From Polynucleobacter meluiroseus (GTDB taxonomy: Bacteria > Pseudomonadota > Gammaproteobacteria > Burkholderiales > Burkholderiaceae): a stretch of 64,000 nt of DNA. This document shows, piece by piece, positions 49,071 to 57,877 of this stretch (its first letter is position 1; the number at the start of each line of letters is the position of its first letter). The notes under the pieces were generated by a model. It made no database searches. It had not been told where the DNA came from and saw only the letters and a program-made list of their open reading frames with translations. The stretch is taken from contig NZ_OANS01000002.1 of the NCBI RefSeq assembly GCF_900205755.1, forward strand, positions 248,001 through 312,000. Reading direction: 5' to 3'. Made by a program: the position numbers and the translations under genes.

Positions 49071-50702
49071 TTAAATTACTGGGGTTAACTTCTCTTTGAC
49101 GTACTGACCTGGCGCTGCCTCTAATGCTTTGTAACGGGTATTACCTAATTTCTTGCGAGCGGAAACTTGCGCACCACCAAACTGTTTAAGCCATGCTGAA
49201 TAATTAGTCCACCAGCTACCCGGAACTTCTTTGGCAGCAGCTAACCAAGCATCCGCCGTTTTGCCAATGCGGTTGTTCTCAAAGTAGTAGCGTTTATTTT
49301 TGGCGGGTGGATTAATGACGCCCGCAATATGGCCAGACGCCCCCAAAACAAAATGATTCTTGCCCTTTAAGAGACGGGTTGATTCATAGGCAGCCTGCCA
49401 TGGAACAATATGGTCATCGTGGGAGGCGTAAATATAGGCAGGACAGGTAATGCTACCGAGATCAATTTTTTCACCGCAGATGGTGACCGTTCCGGGTTTA
49501 ACCAAATCATTTTGTAAATAGGTGTGTCGCAAGTACCAACAGAACATTGCCCCAGGAAGATTGGTTGAATCCCCATTCCAGTACAAGAGATCAAATGGTG
49601 GGGGAGAATTTCCTTTGAGATAGCCCTCAACGACGTAATTCCAAAAGAGATCGTTGGGTCTTAAAAAAGAGAAGGTGTTGCTCAGCTCAAGACCCGACAT
49701 CACGCCAAAGTGATCTTTATCGCCACCGATCTTTTGCTCTTGCATGCTTACCATCTCTTCATCGATAAACATGCCTAGAACCCCCGTATTGCTAAAGTCC
49801 AGCAAGCTGGTCAATAAGGTCAAGCTTGCAACGGGATTTTGCTTGCGGGCCGCTAAGACTGCTAATGCGCAGGCCGATAAAGTTCCACCGATACAAAAAC
49901 CCATTAGGTTGATTTGATCTGTGCCACCAATGGCTTGCGCAACTTTAATCGCTTGGATAACACCCTCGCTTACATAGTCATCCCAACTTAATTTAGAAAG
50001 AGCAATATCGGGGTTCTTCCAGGAAACCAAAAAGACGGTGTGACCTTGGCTTACCATGTAGCGCACCATCGAGTTGTCTGGCTGCAGATCTAAGATGTAG
50101 TACTTATTAATACATGGGGGCACCATCAAATACGGGCGCTCAAATACAGTATCGGTCAGCGGGGAGTACTGCAACAGTTCAAATAATTCGCAGCGGAACA
50201 CTACCTTGCCTTCACTGGTGGCGATATTCTTACCCACCTCGAAGGCGCTCTCATCAGTTTGAGACACCTTCCCTTTTTTCATATCCCCAAGCAAATTGGC
50301 AATGCCATTTTGAATCGACTGGCCTTGAGAGCTAATCATGCTTTCTAATACTTCAGGATTTGTCGCAATATAGTTTGAAGGTGATAAAGCATCAATCATC
50401 TGCTCGGTAGTGAACAGAATTTTTTGCCTTGCCTTCTCATCGGTATCCACCGCCTTAGCCAATTCGATTAAATATTTTGAATTGGCTAGGTACATTGCCG
50501 CAATCACCTTGCTCCATGAGGAGCTCCAAGCCTTAGCTGAGAAACGGCGATCCTTTAAAACGATACCCTCCGGATTAGTGGCAATGTGTGCCACAGAGGC
50601 AAAGTATTCTTGTTGAATTTCCGCCAAACGTTCTGGAGGAATTTTAGCCATGTGGTCTGGCGCCAAAGAGGGTGTTGCACCAGCATTCATTCCTGCAAAC
50701 AT
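49071..50702 (-). CDS. phaC: Class I poly(R)-hydroxyalkanoic acid synthase
   Basis: A 543-residue class I PHA synthase that polymerises hydroxyacyl-CoA at the granule surface. The lipase-like box GFCIGG carries C270. D430 (SHDDHIVPW) and H458 (GASGHIAGV) complete the triad. The N-terminal 170 residues are the class I regulatory domain. Length is slightly shorter than Ralstonia PhaC (589). It is the first gene of the PHA unit, with a GAGGG ribosome site before the ATG. A free-living storage lifestyle is suggested. Confidence 0.97.
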   Translation of the reverse strand: MFAGMNAGATPSLAPDHMAKIPPERLAEIQQEYFASVAHIATNPEGIVLKDRRFSAKAWSSSWSKVIAAMYLANSKYLIELAKAVDTDEKARQKILFTTEQMIDALSPSNYIATNPEVLESMISSQGQSIQNGIANLLGDMKKGKVSQTDESAFEVGKNIATSEGKVVFRCELFELLQYSPLTDTVFERPYLMVPPCINKYYILDLQPDNSMVRYMVSQGHTVFLVSWKNPDIALSKLSWDDYVSEGVIQAIKVAQAIGGTDQINLMGFCIGGTLSACALAVLAARKQNPVASLTLLTSLLDFSNTGVLGMFIDEEMVSMQEQKIGGDKDHFGVMSGLELSNTFSFLRPNDLFWNYVVEGYLKGNSPPPFDLLYWNGDSTNLPGAMFCWYLRHTYLQNDLVKPGTVTICGEKIDLGSITCPAYIYASHDDHIVPWQAAYESTRLLKGKNHFVLGASGHIAGVINPPAKNKRYYFENNRIGKTADAWLAAAKEVPGSWWTNYSAWLKQFGGAQVSARKKLGNTRYKALEAAPGQYVKEKLTPVI

Positions 50703-50780
50703 ATCGCCCTCTTAAAATATTAATAGCCATTCTCCTGCTATATAGCTTTAAGAGTTATAAGCACTAACCCTAGCCTTCAT

Positions 50781-50806
50781 AAAAAAAGAAACTGGACTTA
50801 ATCCAG
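50781..50806 (-). terminator. Terminator after pgeF
   Basis: On the minus strand CTGGA, a TTAAG loop and TCCAG are followed by TTTC and seven T. The stem starts two bases after the pgeF stop codon. Confidence 0.7.
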
Positions 50807-50807
50807 C

Positions 50808-51578
50808 TTAGTCACGCCAAAGGAAGGAAGCAAAACGCCCTGTTTGCCCGTCACGCCGATAGGAAAAAAAGTGCTTTGGATCGCTGTAAGTACAAAATGT
50901 ACCTCCTTCAATCCTGTTTACGCCCATTTGTTTAAGGCGCTCGCGGGCTAAAAGATACAGGTTTGCCAAATATTTACCGGATGCGTTCGGGATTAGTCTA
51001 AAAGCCTCTTCCGGCAACGATTTGCTCTGTTTTTGAAATGCTTCGACCACGTCTTCACCGACCTCGAAAGCATTCGGCCCGATGGCTGGACCCAACCAGA
51101 CCGAGATATCTGCAGGACTTAGACTGACATCGAGTGACAACATTGACTGAACCGTATTTTCTAAAACACCCTTGCAGAGTCCGCGCCAACCAGCATGAGC
51201 AACCCCAATAACTTGCCCACCGGCACTTGTTAATAAAACCGGTAAGCAGTCGGCAGACAAGATCACCAACACCTCATTTGGAAGATTGGTGACGGCAGCG
51301 TCCGCTTCAATGGCGCTCCCCCCAGTCAGTAAACGATCTTGCGGAGTGCTGACTTTGGTGCCGTGAACTTGATTTAGCCAAAGCGGTTGGCTTGGTAGCA
51401 CCCCCTTAAGCGCCGCACGATTTGCCATGACATCCTCAAATCGATCGCCAACATGATCGCCTAAATTACAGGAGAAAAATGGCGCCGCACTTACGCCACC
51501 TTGACGTGTTGTTACTAGCGCATGAACTGAGTCTGACGCTGGCCAGTCGGGGCTGATTAGATATTCAGCGATGGTCAT
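50808..51578 (-). CDS. pgeF: Peptidoglycan editing factor PgeF (laccase domain, YfiH)
   Basis: A 256-residue YfiH-family protein. In E. coli YfiH/PgeF corrects wrong amino acids in peptidoglycan precursors, and related proteins have purine nucleoside phosphorylase or polyphenol oxidase activity. The metal Cys and His residues appear in SADCLPVLL (about residue 111) and AHAGWRG (about residue 128). LNQVHGTKV near 70 carries a further His. I choose ATG at 51578 rather than the TTG at 51584. It overlaps the end of rluD by 14 bases, the usual rluD-yfiH order. Confidence 0.92.
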   Translation of the reverse strand: MTIAEYLISPDWPASDSVHALVTTRQGGVSAAPFFSCNLGDHVGDRFEDVMANRAALKGVLPSQPLWLNQVHGTKVSTPQDRLLTGGSAIEADAAVTNLPNEVLVILSADCLPVLLTSAGGQVIGVAHAGWRGLCKGVLENTVQSMLSLDVSLSPADISVWLGPAIGPNAFEVGEDVVEAFQKQSKSLPEEAFRLIPNASGKYLANLYLLARERLKQMGVNRIEGGTFCTYSDPKHFFSYRRDGQTGRFASFLWRD

Positions 51579-52602
51579 TCGCAATAGAGGCCATAAGTGC
51601 TGCCTCCTTGGGCAGATCCTCTTCTGTCATACCCACTTGGAGTAAGAGGGCGAGAAGATCATCAGGCGGCAACCTAAACCAAGTCAAGGTTTCTTGAGAA
51701 ACCGGATGTTGCAGACTCAGAGCATATGCATGTAAGGCCTGACGTTCAAAAGGGAGTTCCTTGGCAGAGCTTGGGGTCTTTTTGCGATACACCTGGTCAC
51801 CTAATAAGGGGTAGCCGAGTGATTCTAGGTGAACCCGAATTTGATGGGTTCGCCCAGTTTCCAAACGGCATTCAAGCAAGGTCACTTGACTTGTCTTAAA
51901 TTGACCTTTAGCCAAGCGCCGAAATAAGGTTGCCGCCGACTTTCCTTGGGCTGATCCGGCTGCCATTCGGAGGCGGTCGCGCTGATCGCGCCCAACGGTT
52001 GCCAAGACCTTTCCTTGAGACGGAGCCTCGCCCCAAACCCAAGCTAAATAGCGGCGTCCAACCGTATGATCTTGTAGTTGCCTCACTAGGGCTGTTTGGG
52101 CGTGCGCAGTGCGGGCTACTACCATCAAACCTGAAGTATCTTTATCCAAGCGATGCACAATGCCAGCCCTTGGTAACAACTTGAGCTCGGGATAATGAAA
52201 TAACAGTGCATTTAGTAAGGTACCTGTCCAATTGCCTGCCGCTGGATGCACTACAAGTCCGGGTGGCTTATTGATCACCAGGATGTCAGCATCAGCATGA
52301 ACCACCTCTAGAGGGAGATTTTCAGGTTCAAAAGCGAATTGTTCGGGCATTTCTTGGGGAAAAACCTTCACGCTCTCCCCGCCGCGGAGCAAATGGCGGG
52401 CCTTGGTAACTTTACCGTCTACGGTTACAGCACCAGCTTCTACCCATGCTTTCAGACGATTACGGGAATAATCTGGCAAAGCTGCGGCCAAGATCTTGTC
52501 CAAACGTTCGCCTTGGACATCGTGGGAAATTTCTAGGGCAATGAAGTCCTCTTCATCGATATAATCAATGGGATTCGAATCGGGAGTTTGCAGCAATGCC
52601 AC
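51565..52602 (-). CDS. rluD: 23S rRNA pseudouridine synthase RluD
   Basis: A 345-residue RluA-family enzyme that makes pseudouridines in helix 69 of 23S rRNA. It has an S4 RNA-binding domain (about 33-85) and the catalytic domain with HRLDKDTSG, D153 being the nucleophile. GRTHQIRVH is the second conserved motif near 245. The start is GTG at 52602. The divergent bamD frame begins within 21 bases of it. The length is close to E. coli RluD (326). Confidence 0.95.
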   Translation of the reverse strand: MALLQTPDSNPIDYIDEEDFIALEISHDVQGERLDKILAAALPDYSRNRLKAWVEAGAVTVDGKVTKARHLLRGGESVKVFPQEMPEQFAFEPENLPLEVVHADADILVINKPPGLVVHPAAGNWTGTLLNALLFHYPELKLLPRAGIVHRLDKDTSGLMVVARTAHAQTALVRQLQDHTVGRRYLAWVWGEAPSQGKVLATVGRDQRDRLRMAAGSAQGKSAATLFRRLAKGQFKTSQVTLLECRLETGRTHQIRVHLESLGYPLLGDQVYRKKTPSSAKELPFERQALHAYALSLQHPVSQETLTWFRLPPDDLLALLLQVGMTEEDLPKEAALMASIANDHR

Positions 52603-52622
52603 GCTTAAAGAGCCTTTTAATT

Positions 52623-53516
52623 ATGTCGGAAATGAATTCAGATGCCAGTTTAAGGCTTGCAGCCCCAGCGGGATCAATCTCGGCAAAAACCCCACGTTCT
52701 TTTAGAGCGCTATCTCTTCTTTTTATTCTCCTTGCCAGCCTTACTCTCCTTCTTCTTGGGGGATGTGCGGGTAGCGATGGCAAAAAGGACGATACCGATA
52801 TTTGGTCTGAAACCAAGCTCTACTCCGAAGCAACAGATAAACTCAATGATGCAGATTTCGCCAAGTGCGGTAAGTATTTTGATAAGTTAGAGGCCCGCTT
52901 CCCTTTTGGGCCTTACTCCCAACAGGCGCAAATGAATGCGGCCTATTGCTATTGGAAAGCCCAAGAGCAAGCCCAAGCATTAGTTGCCATTGACCGCTTT
53001 ATTAAACTGCATCAAGGAAGTCCAAGCTTAGATTACGCCTACTATCTCAAGGGTCTAATTACCTTTAATGATGACCTGGGTTGGTTAGGAAAGTTTACTG
53101 GCCAGGACTTAAGTGAGCGTGACCCCAAAGCGGCTAAAGAAGCATTTGAATCATTTAAAACCGTTGTTGAGCGCTTCCCCAATAGCAAATATGCGCCTGA
53201 CTCCTTGGATCGCATGCGCTATATTGTCAATTCTCTCGCCGAAGCTGACGTCATTTTGGCGCGCTTTTATTATCAGCGCGGTGCCTACTTGGCGGCAGCC
53301 AATCGGGCGCAGTTGGTAATTCGCGACTACGATCGCGCACCCGCTGTTGAAGAGGCGCTCTACTTGCTAGTTAAATCCTATGAAAAGCTTGGCATGACCG
53401 ACCTAAGTGCTGATGCACTAAGAGTTCTTCAGCTTAATTTTCCTGATAGCCCAATGATGGCTACTGGTCAACGCCTTGTAAAACAGCGTAAGTGGTGGCA
53501 GTTTTGGAATAAGTAA
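52623..53516 (+). CDS. bamD: Outer membrane assembly lipoprotein BamD
   Basis: A 297-residue lipoprotein of the BAM complex that folds outer-membrane proteins. After a long polar N-terminus there is a hydrophobic stretch (about 30-47) ending in the lipobox LLGGC, then five TPR-like repeats to residue 290. The AQMNAAYCYWK and FPNSKYAPDSLDRM stretches are typical of BamD/ComL. I choose ATG at 52623; alternatives at 52596 and 52632 exist. It is divergent from rluD, as in E. coli. Confidence 0.93.
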   Translation: MSEMNSDASLRLAAPAGSISAKTPRSFRALSLLFILLASLTLLLLGGCAGSDGKKDDTDIWSETKLYSEATDKLNDADFAKCGKYFDKLEARFPFGPYSQQAQMNAAYCYWKAQEQAQALVAIDRFIKLHQGSPSLDYAYYLKGLITFNDDLGWLGKFTGQDLSERDPKAAKEAFESFKTVVERFPNSKYAPDSLDRMRYIVNSLAEADVILARFYYQRGAYLAAANRAQLVIRDYDRAPAVEEALYLLVKSYEKLGMTDLSADALRVLQLNFPDSPMMATGQRLVKQRKWWQFWNK

Positions 53517-53568
53517 TGGATTAGATTAAAAGGTGACGGGGCTCAAAATGCAAAAAACGAGACCCCAC

Positions 53569-54693
53569 TTAAATCACTTTTACTGGAACGCGGGAAGCCA
53601 AGGCACAGAGTAACTCGTAGCCGATCGTACCGCTCATTTGGGCCACGTCGTCGACTGGTATCTCATTGCCCCAAAGCTCTACAAGACTACCCACCCTCGC
53701 ATTAGGGGCATTTCGCAAGTCTACAGTAATCATATCCATGGAAACCTGACCAGCAATAGGGCAAATTACCCCTACACCATCGTCCCCAGCCGCCTCAATC
53801 CAAACGGGCGTCCCATCTGCAGCATGTCTCGGGTAGCCATCAGCGTAGCCACCTGCGACAACGCCTATGCGCATATCCTCAGGCGCCTCATAACGACCAC
53901 CGTATCCAATATGCTCGCCTTTTTTAATTTCTTGAATATCAATAATTTCGCTACGTAAATGCATGACCGCTTGAAAGTCAGAACGAACGATATCAGCGTA
54001 TATTCCCGTTGGAGAAACGCCATAAAGAAGAATGCCTGGGCGAATCCAGTCTCCCAAAGTATTGCGATGCCAAAGAATAGCCGCTGAATTTGCTAAAGAG
54101 GTCGGAGCTTCCAATCCCGCAATGGCTTCCTGAAAACATTCCATCTGCTCACCGACCGATGGGAGGCGATCGACTCGATCTGCGTTGGCGAAGTGGGTCA
54201 TATGATGCATACGATAACCAGCAGCATGTAAGCGATGAAAGGCTGTCCTGTATTCAGTAGGCCTTAGCCCTAAACGGTTCATACCAGAATTGAGTTTAAG
54301 AAAAATGCTTAATCCGTGCTCTGATGAACCTTGGTAGGCTTCTAGCCATTGAACCTGTAATTCTGAATGGACCACGAGATCACATTTGAGCTCTTCCGCT
54401 AGAGAAAGCACCTCTTTTTGAAAAATACCTTCCAATAACAGAATTCGCCCCTGCCAGCCATGTGCTCGCAACCATTGAGCGTCTTGAATATCGAGTATGG
54501 CAAACCCGTCAGTAGACTCCAAACCAGCCAATGCCGCCTCTAGGGTGTGACCGTATGCTTTAGCCTTGATAACAGACCAAATTTTGGATTGCGGGGCTAG
54601 TTCACGAATTCGACGCAAATTGTGGCGAAAGGCTGCAGTGTGAATAGATGCCAAAATAGGTCTATTCATTAATTGATTCGCTGAAGAATCCAA
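53569..54693 (-). CDS. alr: Alanine racemase
   Basis: A 374-residue fold-III PLP enzyme converting L- to D-alanine for peptidoglycan. The PLP lysine is K43 in VIKAKAYGHT (the family usually has AYGHG, so the last residue differs). GYGGRY and GYADGYPR follow near 255-280. The C-terminal beta-domain has GQVSMDMITVD near 325. TTG at 54693 is the likely start because AGGA is 8 bases upstream; ATG at 54669 is the alternative. It is divergent from lplT. Confidence 0.95.
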   Translation of the reverse strand: MDSSANQLMNRPILASIHTAAFRHNLRRIRELAPQSKIWSVIKAKAYGHTLEAALAGLESTDGFAILDIQDAQWLRAHGWQGRILLLEGIFQKEVLSLAEELKCDLVVHSELQVQWLEAYQGSSEHGLSIFLKLNSGMNRLGLRPTEYRTAFHRLHAAGYRMHHMTHFANADRVDRLPSVGEQMECFQEAIAGLEAPTSLANSAAILWHRNTLGDWIRPGILLYGVSPTGIYADIVRSDFQAVMHLRSEIIDIQEIKKGEHIGYGGRYEAPEDMRIGVVAGGYADGYPRHAADGTPVWIEAAGDDGVGVICPIAGQVSMDMITVDLRNAPNARVGSLVELWGNEIPVDDVAQMSGTIGYELLCALASRVPVKVI

Positions 54694-54701
54694 AACAAGC
54701 T

Positions 54702-54705
54702 TCCT
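54702..54705 (-). promoter_or_regulatory. Ribosome-binding site supporting a TTG start of alr
   Basis: AGGA on the minus strand is eight bases before the TTG at 54693-54691. The first ATG at 54669 has no comparable site. Confidence 0.45.
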
Positions 54706-54742
54706 TTCATGTTTTAATTACGCTAATGACTAGATTGTACGA

Positions 54743-56062
54743 ATGAACCGCAGTTTTTACACCATTATGGCGGCGCAATTTTTTTCGTCGCTTGCGGATA
54801 ATGCATTGCTCATTGCAGCAATAGCCCTCCTGGCCCAACTTAATGATCCGGCCTGGATGACCCCTTTACTCAAATTGTTCTTCGTATTGTCTTATGTTTT
54901 GCTGGCTGCCTTTGTAGGCGCATTTGCCGATTCAAGGCCCAAAGGCAATGTGATGTTCATCACTAACACCGTTAAATTTATTGGTTGCGCAGTGATGCTT
55001 ACTGGTTGCCATCCTTTGCTGGCGTACGCAATCGTAGGCTTGGGAGCTGCCGCGTATTCCCCAGCCAAATACGGCATCTTGACTGAACTGCTCCCACCAG
55101 AGAAATTGGTAGCGGCTAATGGTTGGATCGAAGGCTTGACTGTGGGCTCCATCATCATGGGCACGGTACTCGGCGGCATCCTCATTAGCACTACCGTCTC
55201 AACATCCCTATTAAGCTTTGATTTTCCTGTGATTGATACGGGCATTGAGACCCCTGCCCAATCGGCCGTTTTGATCATCATGTTTATTTATATCTTGGCA
55301 TCCATTATCAATTTACGCATTGCTGATACAGGGGCGCGCTATGCCTCACAGAAAAAAAATCCAATTGCATTAGTCAAGGATTTCGCTGTTTGCTTTAAAA
55401 CGCTTTGGGATGATCGTCTTGGTCAGATTTCTTTAGCGGTAACCACTCTGTTTTGGGGAGCTGGCGCCACCTTGCAATTTATTGTCATCAAGTGGGCGCA
55501 AGTGGCACTGCACATGAATTTATCCCAAGGCGCCATTTTGCAAGCAATTTCCGCTATCGGTGTAGCTGGAGGAGCCATTTGGGCCGCTTGGCGAGTGCCC
55601 TTGCGTAGCTCATTGAATGTACTTCCCTATGGCATCGTGATGGGATTATTAATCTGCGTCTTAGCAGTCTACAACTCCGATATGTTGCCAAACATTCCCA
55701 TCGTCACAATCGGGAAGTTTTCCATCTCCCTTAATTTATTACCCGCCTATTTTTTATTAATCTTAATTGGCTGGTTTGCGGGGTATTTCGTGGTGCCCAT
55801 GAATGCCCTACTGCAACACCGTGGCCATGTGCTCATGTCGGCTGGTCATTCCATTGCAGTACAAAACTTTAACGAGAATATTTCTGTATTAGTGATGCTC
55901 TCAGTGTATTCAGGCTTAATTTGGCTAGATATCCCAGTCAAGTTTGTGATTATTGGCTTTGGGCTCGTGGTGGGCTTCACTATGTGGCTGGTAATTAAGC
56001 GCCATCAAGCCAATCAAGCAGAGTATGACTCAATGCATCTCATCGGTGAGCATAAGCACTAA
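54743..56062 (+). CDS. lplT: Lysophospholipid transporter LplT (MFS)
   Basis: A 439-residue inner-membrane protein with about 12 transmembrane segments. The N-terminus has MAAQFFSSLADNALLIAA and SPAKYGILTELLPPEKLVAANGWIEG, both typical of LplT, which flips lysophosphatidylethanolamine inward for re-acylation. It is longer than E. coli LplT (397) because of a loop near 160-200. The acyltransferase partner Aas is not in the window, so remodelling is inferred. It ends 12 bases before the stop codon of a convergent gene. Confidence 0.9.
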   Translation: MNRSFYTIMAAQFFSSLADNALLIAAIALLAQLNDPAWMTPLLKLFFVLSYVLLAAFVGAFADSRPKGNVMFITNTVKFIGCAVMLTGCHPLLAYAIVGLGAAAYSPAKYGILTELLPPEKLVAANGWIEGLTVGSIIMGTVLGGILISTTVSTSLLSFDFPVIDTGIETPAQSAVLIIMFIYILASIINLRIADTGARYASQKKNPIALVKDFAVCFKTLWDDRLGQISLAVTTLFWGAGATLQFIVIKWAQVALHMNLSQGAILQAISAIGVAGGAIWAAWRVPLRSSLNVLPYGIVMGLLICVLAVYNSDMLPNIPIVTIGKFSISLNLLPAYFLLILIGWFAGYFVVPMNALLQHRGHVLMSAGHSIAVQNFNENISVLVMLSVYSGLIWLDIPVKFVIIGFGLVVGFTMWLVIKRHQANQAEYDSMHLIGEHKH

Positions 56063-56074
56063 GTATCGGTGGGT

Positions 56075-56608
56075 CTAGCTGTTTTGCAGTACAGATTTTG
56101 CTAAAAGCAGATCCTGCCAAAATAATGCCTTTGTTTGCGGCCTGGCAATCAACTCCTGCAAATCAAAGGTCGCGATTAAGGGAATCTCTTGAACGCCCTC
56201 ACCAACCATCTCCAATACTGTTTGGCGCAATTCATTTAAAGAGTCACGTTCACCACTCAGCTTTTTGGTCGCAGATTCACCAAAGGCAATGGCAACAATG
56301 GGAACACCTTCTTGAGGCAAGTCTTTTGAGCTAACCAATTCCGTCGGCAACTTCCATGCCCATGCTGATGTGTCTAAACCAAGAACGCGCACGATGTTCA
56401 AGAGGAGCGCTTCGGCTTCTGCTTGGGGTTTGCTGCCAAAAAACCACCAAGTGCCAGTTATATTCGGCTGGGGGCTGTCAGAGGTGGAAACACTGGGCCC
56501 CTCAACTAACGCCACTTGAGTGCTCTCAGTAAAGGCCGGCGCATCCCGCAGGGCCCATTCAGTAACACCCATTTCTTTTAAAAATGCGGAATGTATTTCT
56601 CTGTTCAT
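56075..56608 (-). CDS. Degenerate uracil-DNA glycosylase family 4-like protein
   Basis: A 177-residue protein. The order AEALLLNIVRVLGLD (64-78), a VAIAFGESATKKL segment (105-116) and PLIATFDLQELIARPQTKALFWQDL (143-167) resembles the second half of family 4 uracil-DNA glycosylases. There the last stretch reads TyHPayLLrrPadK. Here the catalytic-region His-Pro is replaced by D149-L150. The N-terminal GEAPG motif and Fe-S cysteines are absent. The gene occupies the slot after rimI where a family 4 glycosylase gene is common in Burkholderiales. It overlaps rimI by 4 bases. It is probably inactive as a glycosylase. Confidence 0.6.
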   Translation of the reverse strand: MNREIHSAFLKEMGVTEWALRDAPAFTESTQVALVEGPSVSTSDSPQPNITGTWWFFGSKPQAEAEALLLNIVRVLGLDTSAWAWKLPTELVSSKDLPQEGVPIVAIAFGESATKKLSGERDSLNELRQTVLEMVGEGVQEIPLIATFDLQELIARPQTKALFWQDLLLAKSVLQNS

Positions 56609-57126
56609 GACTCTAGCTTAATCGATTTAGCCATCACCAAGGCATCCTCCCGCGTACCAGTAGTCTGATCAACTGGGTAATAGTGCTTGCGGGTACCAAT
56701 GATGTCATAACCCATGGATTCATAGAGCTGTAAGGCGCTGGTGTTGCTTGGCCTCACCTCAAGAATAATTCGGGACATATTTTGCTGGCGCACCACCTCT
56801 TCAATAGTTTGCATCATCTGACGGCCAATACCCATCCGCCGCAGCGCAGGCAACACCGTGATGTTGAGTAAGTGCAACTCATCAACCGCAGGGAACAAGA
56901 TGCAATAGGCCCACAAAAGTTGCGGCCTCAAATCATCCGCCACTCCACCGGCAACCACTTGTGGACGAATGCAATAAGCCCAATGGCCGGCTGCTAATGA
57001 ATCAGAAAGATTACCCTTAGTCCAAGGGTGCACATGCGAGACTTCTTCGATTGCCCATACTGCATCCAAATCTGCAGGGCTCATAGGAACAAAAGCCAAC
57101 TCCGTCATAGTATTAATTTCAGACAT
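56605..57126 (-). CDS. rimI: Ribosomal protein S18 alanine N-acetyltransferase RimI
   Basis: A 173-residue GNAT acetyltransferase. The acetyl-CoA loop is RRMGIGRQMMQT near residues 95-106, followed by LEVRPSNTSALQLYESMGY. RimI acetylates the N-terminus of S18. It overlaps tsaB by 8 bases and the glycosylase-like gene by 4 bases, forming a tsaB-rimI-udg-like string that is usual in betaproteobacteria. Length is close to the family norm with a short N-terminal extension. Confidence 0.93.
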   Translation of the reverse strand: MSEINTMTELAFVPMSPADLDAVWAIEEVSHVHPWTKGNLSDSLAAGHWAYCIRPQVVAGGVADDLRPQLLWAYCILFPAVDELHLLNITVLPALRRMGIGRQMMQTIEEVVRQQNMSRIILEVRPSNTSALQLYESMGYDIIGTRKHYYPVDQTTGTREDALVMAKSIKLES

Positions 57127-57844
57127 GGCTATTTTGACTGCGCTCTAAGGTAGTGAAGGCCACCTTGTTCCTCACATAAAGCGGCTCAAGCAAATGCACA
57201 TCTTGCTGCAAACCTGTGCGCCACATCTCTTGACCGCAGGCCAAAACTCCTAGCGCATGAATGCCTATTTCCTGATCAATAAAATGAGGAGCCAGACTTT
57301 TCGCTGTTGTTGAAAACAAGCGTTCACCAAATTCTTGGTAAGCACTTCCGGCTAAATACTCGATACCTTCAAGCTGGATTTCTTCTGGGGCACAGAGCGC
57401 GATATTGTCAATACGCGTTGGCCATCCTAGCGTATCTTGATGATATTTAGCCCAGTAAATTTCATCCATCCGCGCATCAATCGCAATCGCAAAATCTTGA
57501 ATGTCTGCAGCAATAAAATCTGGGCTTTGCACCAGCATTGCAGCAATAGAATCGAGGCTTGCAACAGGTAATACCGGCAACCGAGCGGCTGTTGCTAAAC
57601 CCTGCGCTGCCGCAACCCCCAGTCGAACTCCAGTAAATGCGCCGGGGCCAACACCTATTGCAATCGCATCGAGGTCAGTCAATTCCATGGCGGCAATGTT
57701 CAACAACTCTTTGACCCAAGGCAACAACAGTTGGCTTGCACCAGCCGATACTTGCTGATGACGCACCATAGGGGGCAGATCATCAACAGCTAGGGCTACA
57801 GAGCACCATGAGGAAGAGGTATCGATCGCCAAGATACGGGACAC
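57119..57844 (-). CDS. tsaB: tRNA threonylcarbamoyladenosine biosynthesis protein TsaB
   Basis: A 241-residue TsaB, an inactive kinase-fold partner of TsaD in making t6A37 of ANN-decoding tRNAs. The N-terminal IDTSSSWCSVAL (7-18) and GVGPGAFTGVRLGVAAAQGLA (about 64-84) are diagnostic. The start is GTG at 57844. It precedes rimI with an 8-base overlap and follows the VOC gene by 33 bases. Confidence 0.95.
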   Translation of the reverse strand: MSRILAIDTSSSWCSVALAVDDLPPMVRHQQVSAGASQLLLPWVKELLNIAAMELTDLDAIAIGVGPGAFTGVRLGVAAAQGLATAARLPVLPVASLDSIAAMLVQSPDFIAADIQDFAIAIDARMDEIYWAKYHQDTLGWPTRIDNIALCAPEEIQLEGIEYLAGSAYQEFGERLFSTTAKSLAPHFIDQEIGIHALGVLACGQEMWRTGLQQDVHLLEPLYVRNKVAFTTLERSQNSHV

Positions 57845-57877
57845 TATAAATACCTTTGTAAGAGTAACAGGCGGGTT

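Noticed and set aside
53537..53565. Hairpin GGGGCTC / GAGACCCC between bamD and alr
   Set aside because: The stem needs a bulge and has a 14-base loop, and no T-run follows at the expected place. It is too weak to call a terminator.
54892..55281. 129-codon minus-strand frame inside lplT
   Set aside because: Antisense shadow of a transmembrane gene. No start signal or domain is seen.
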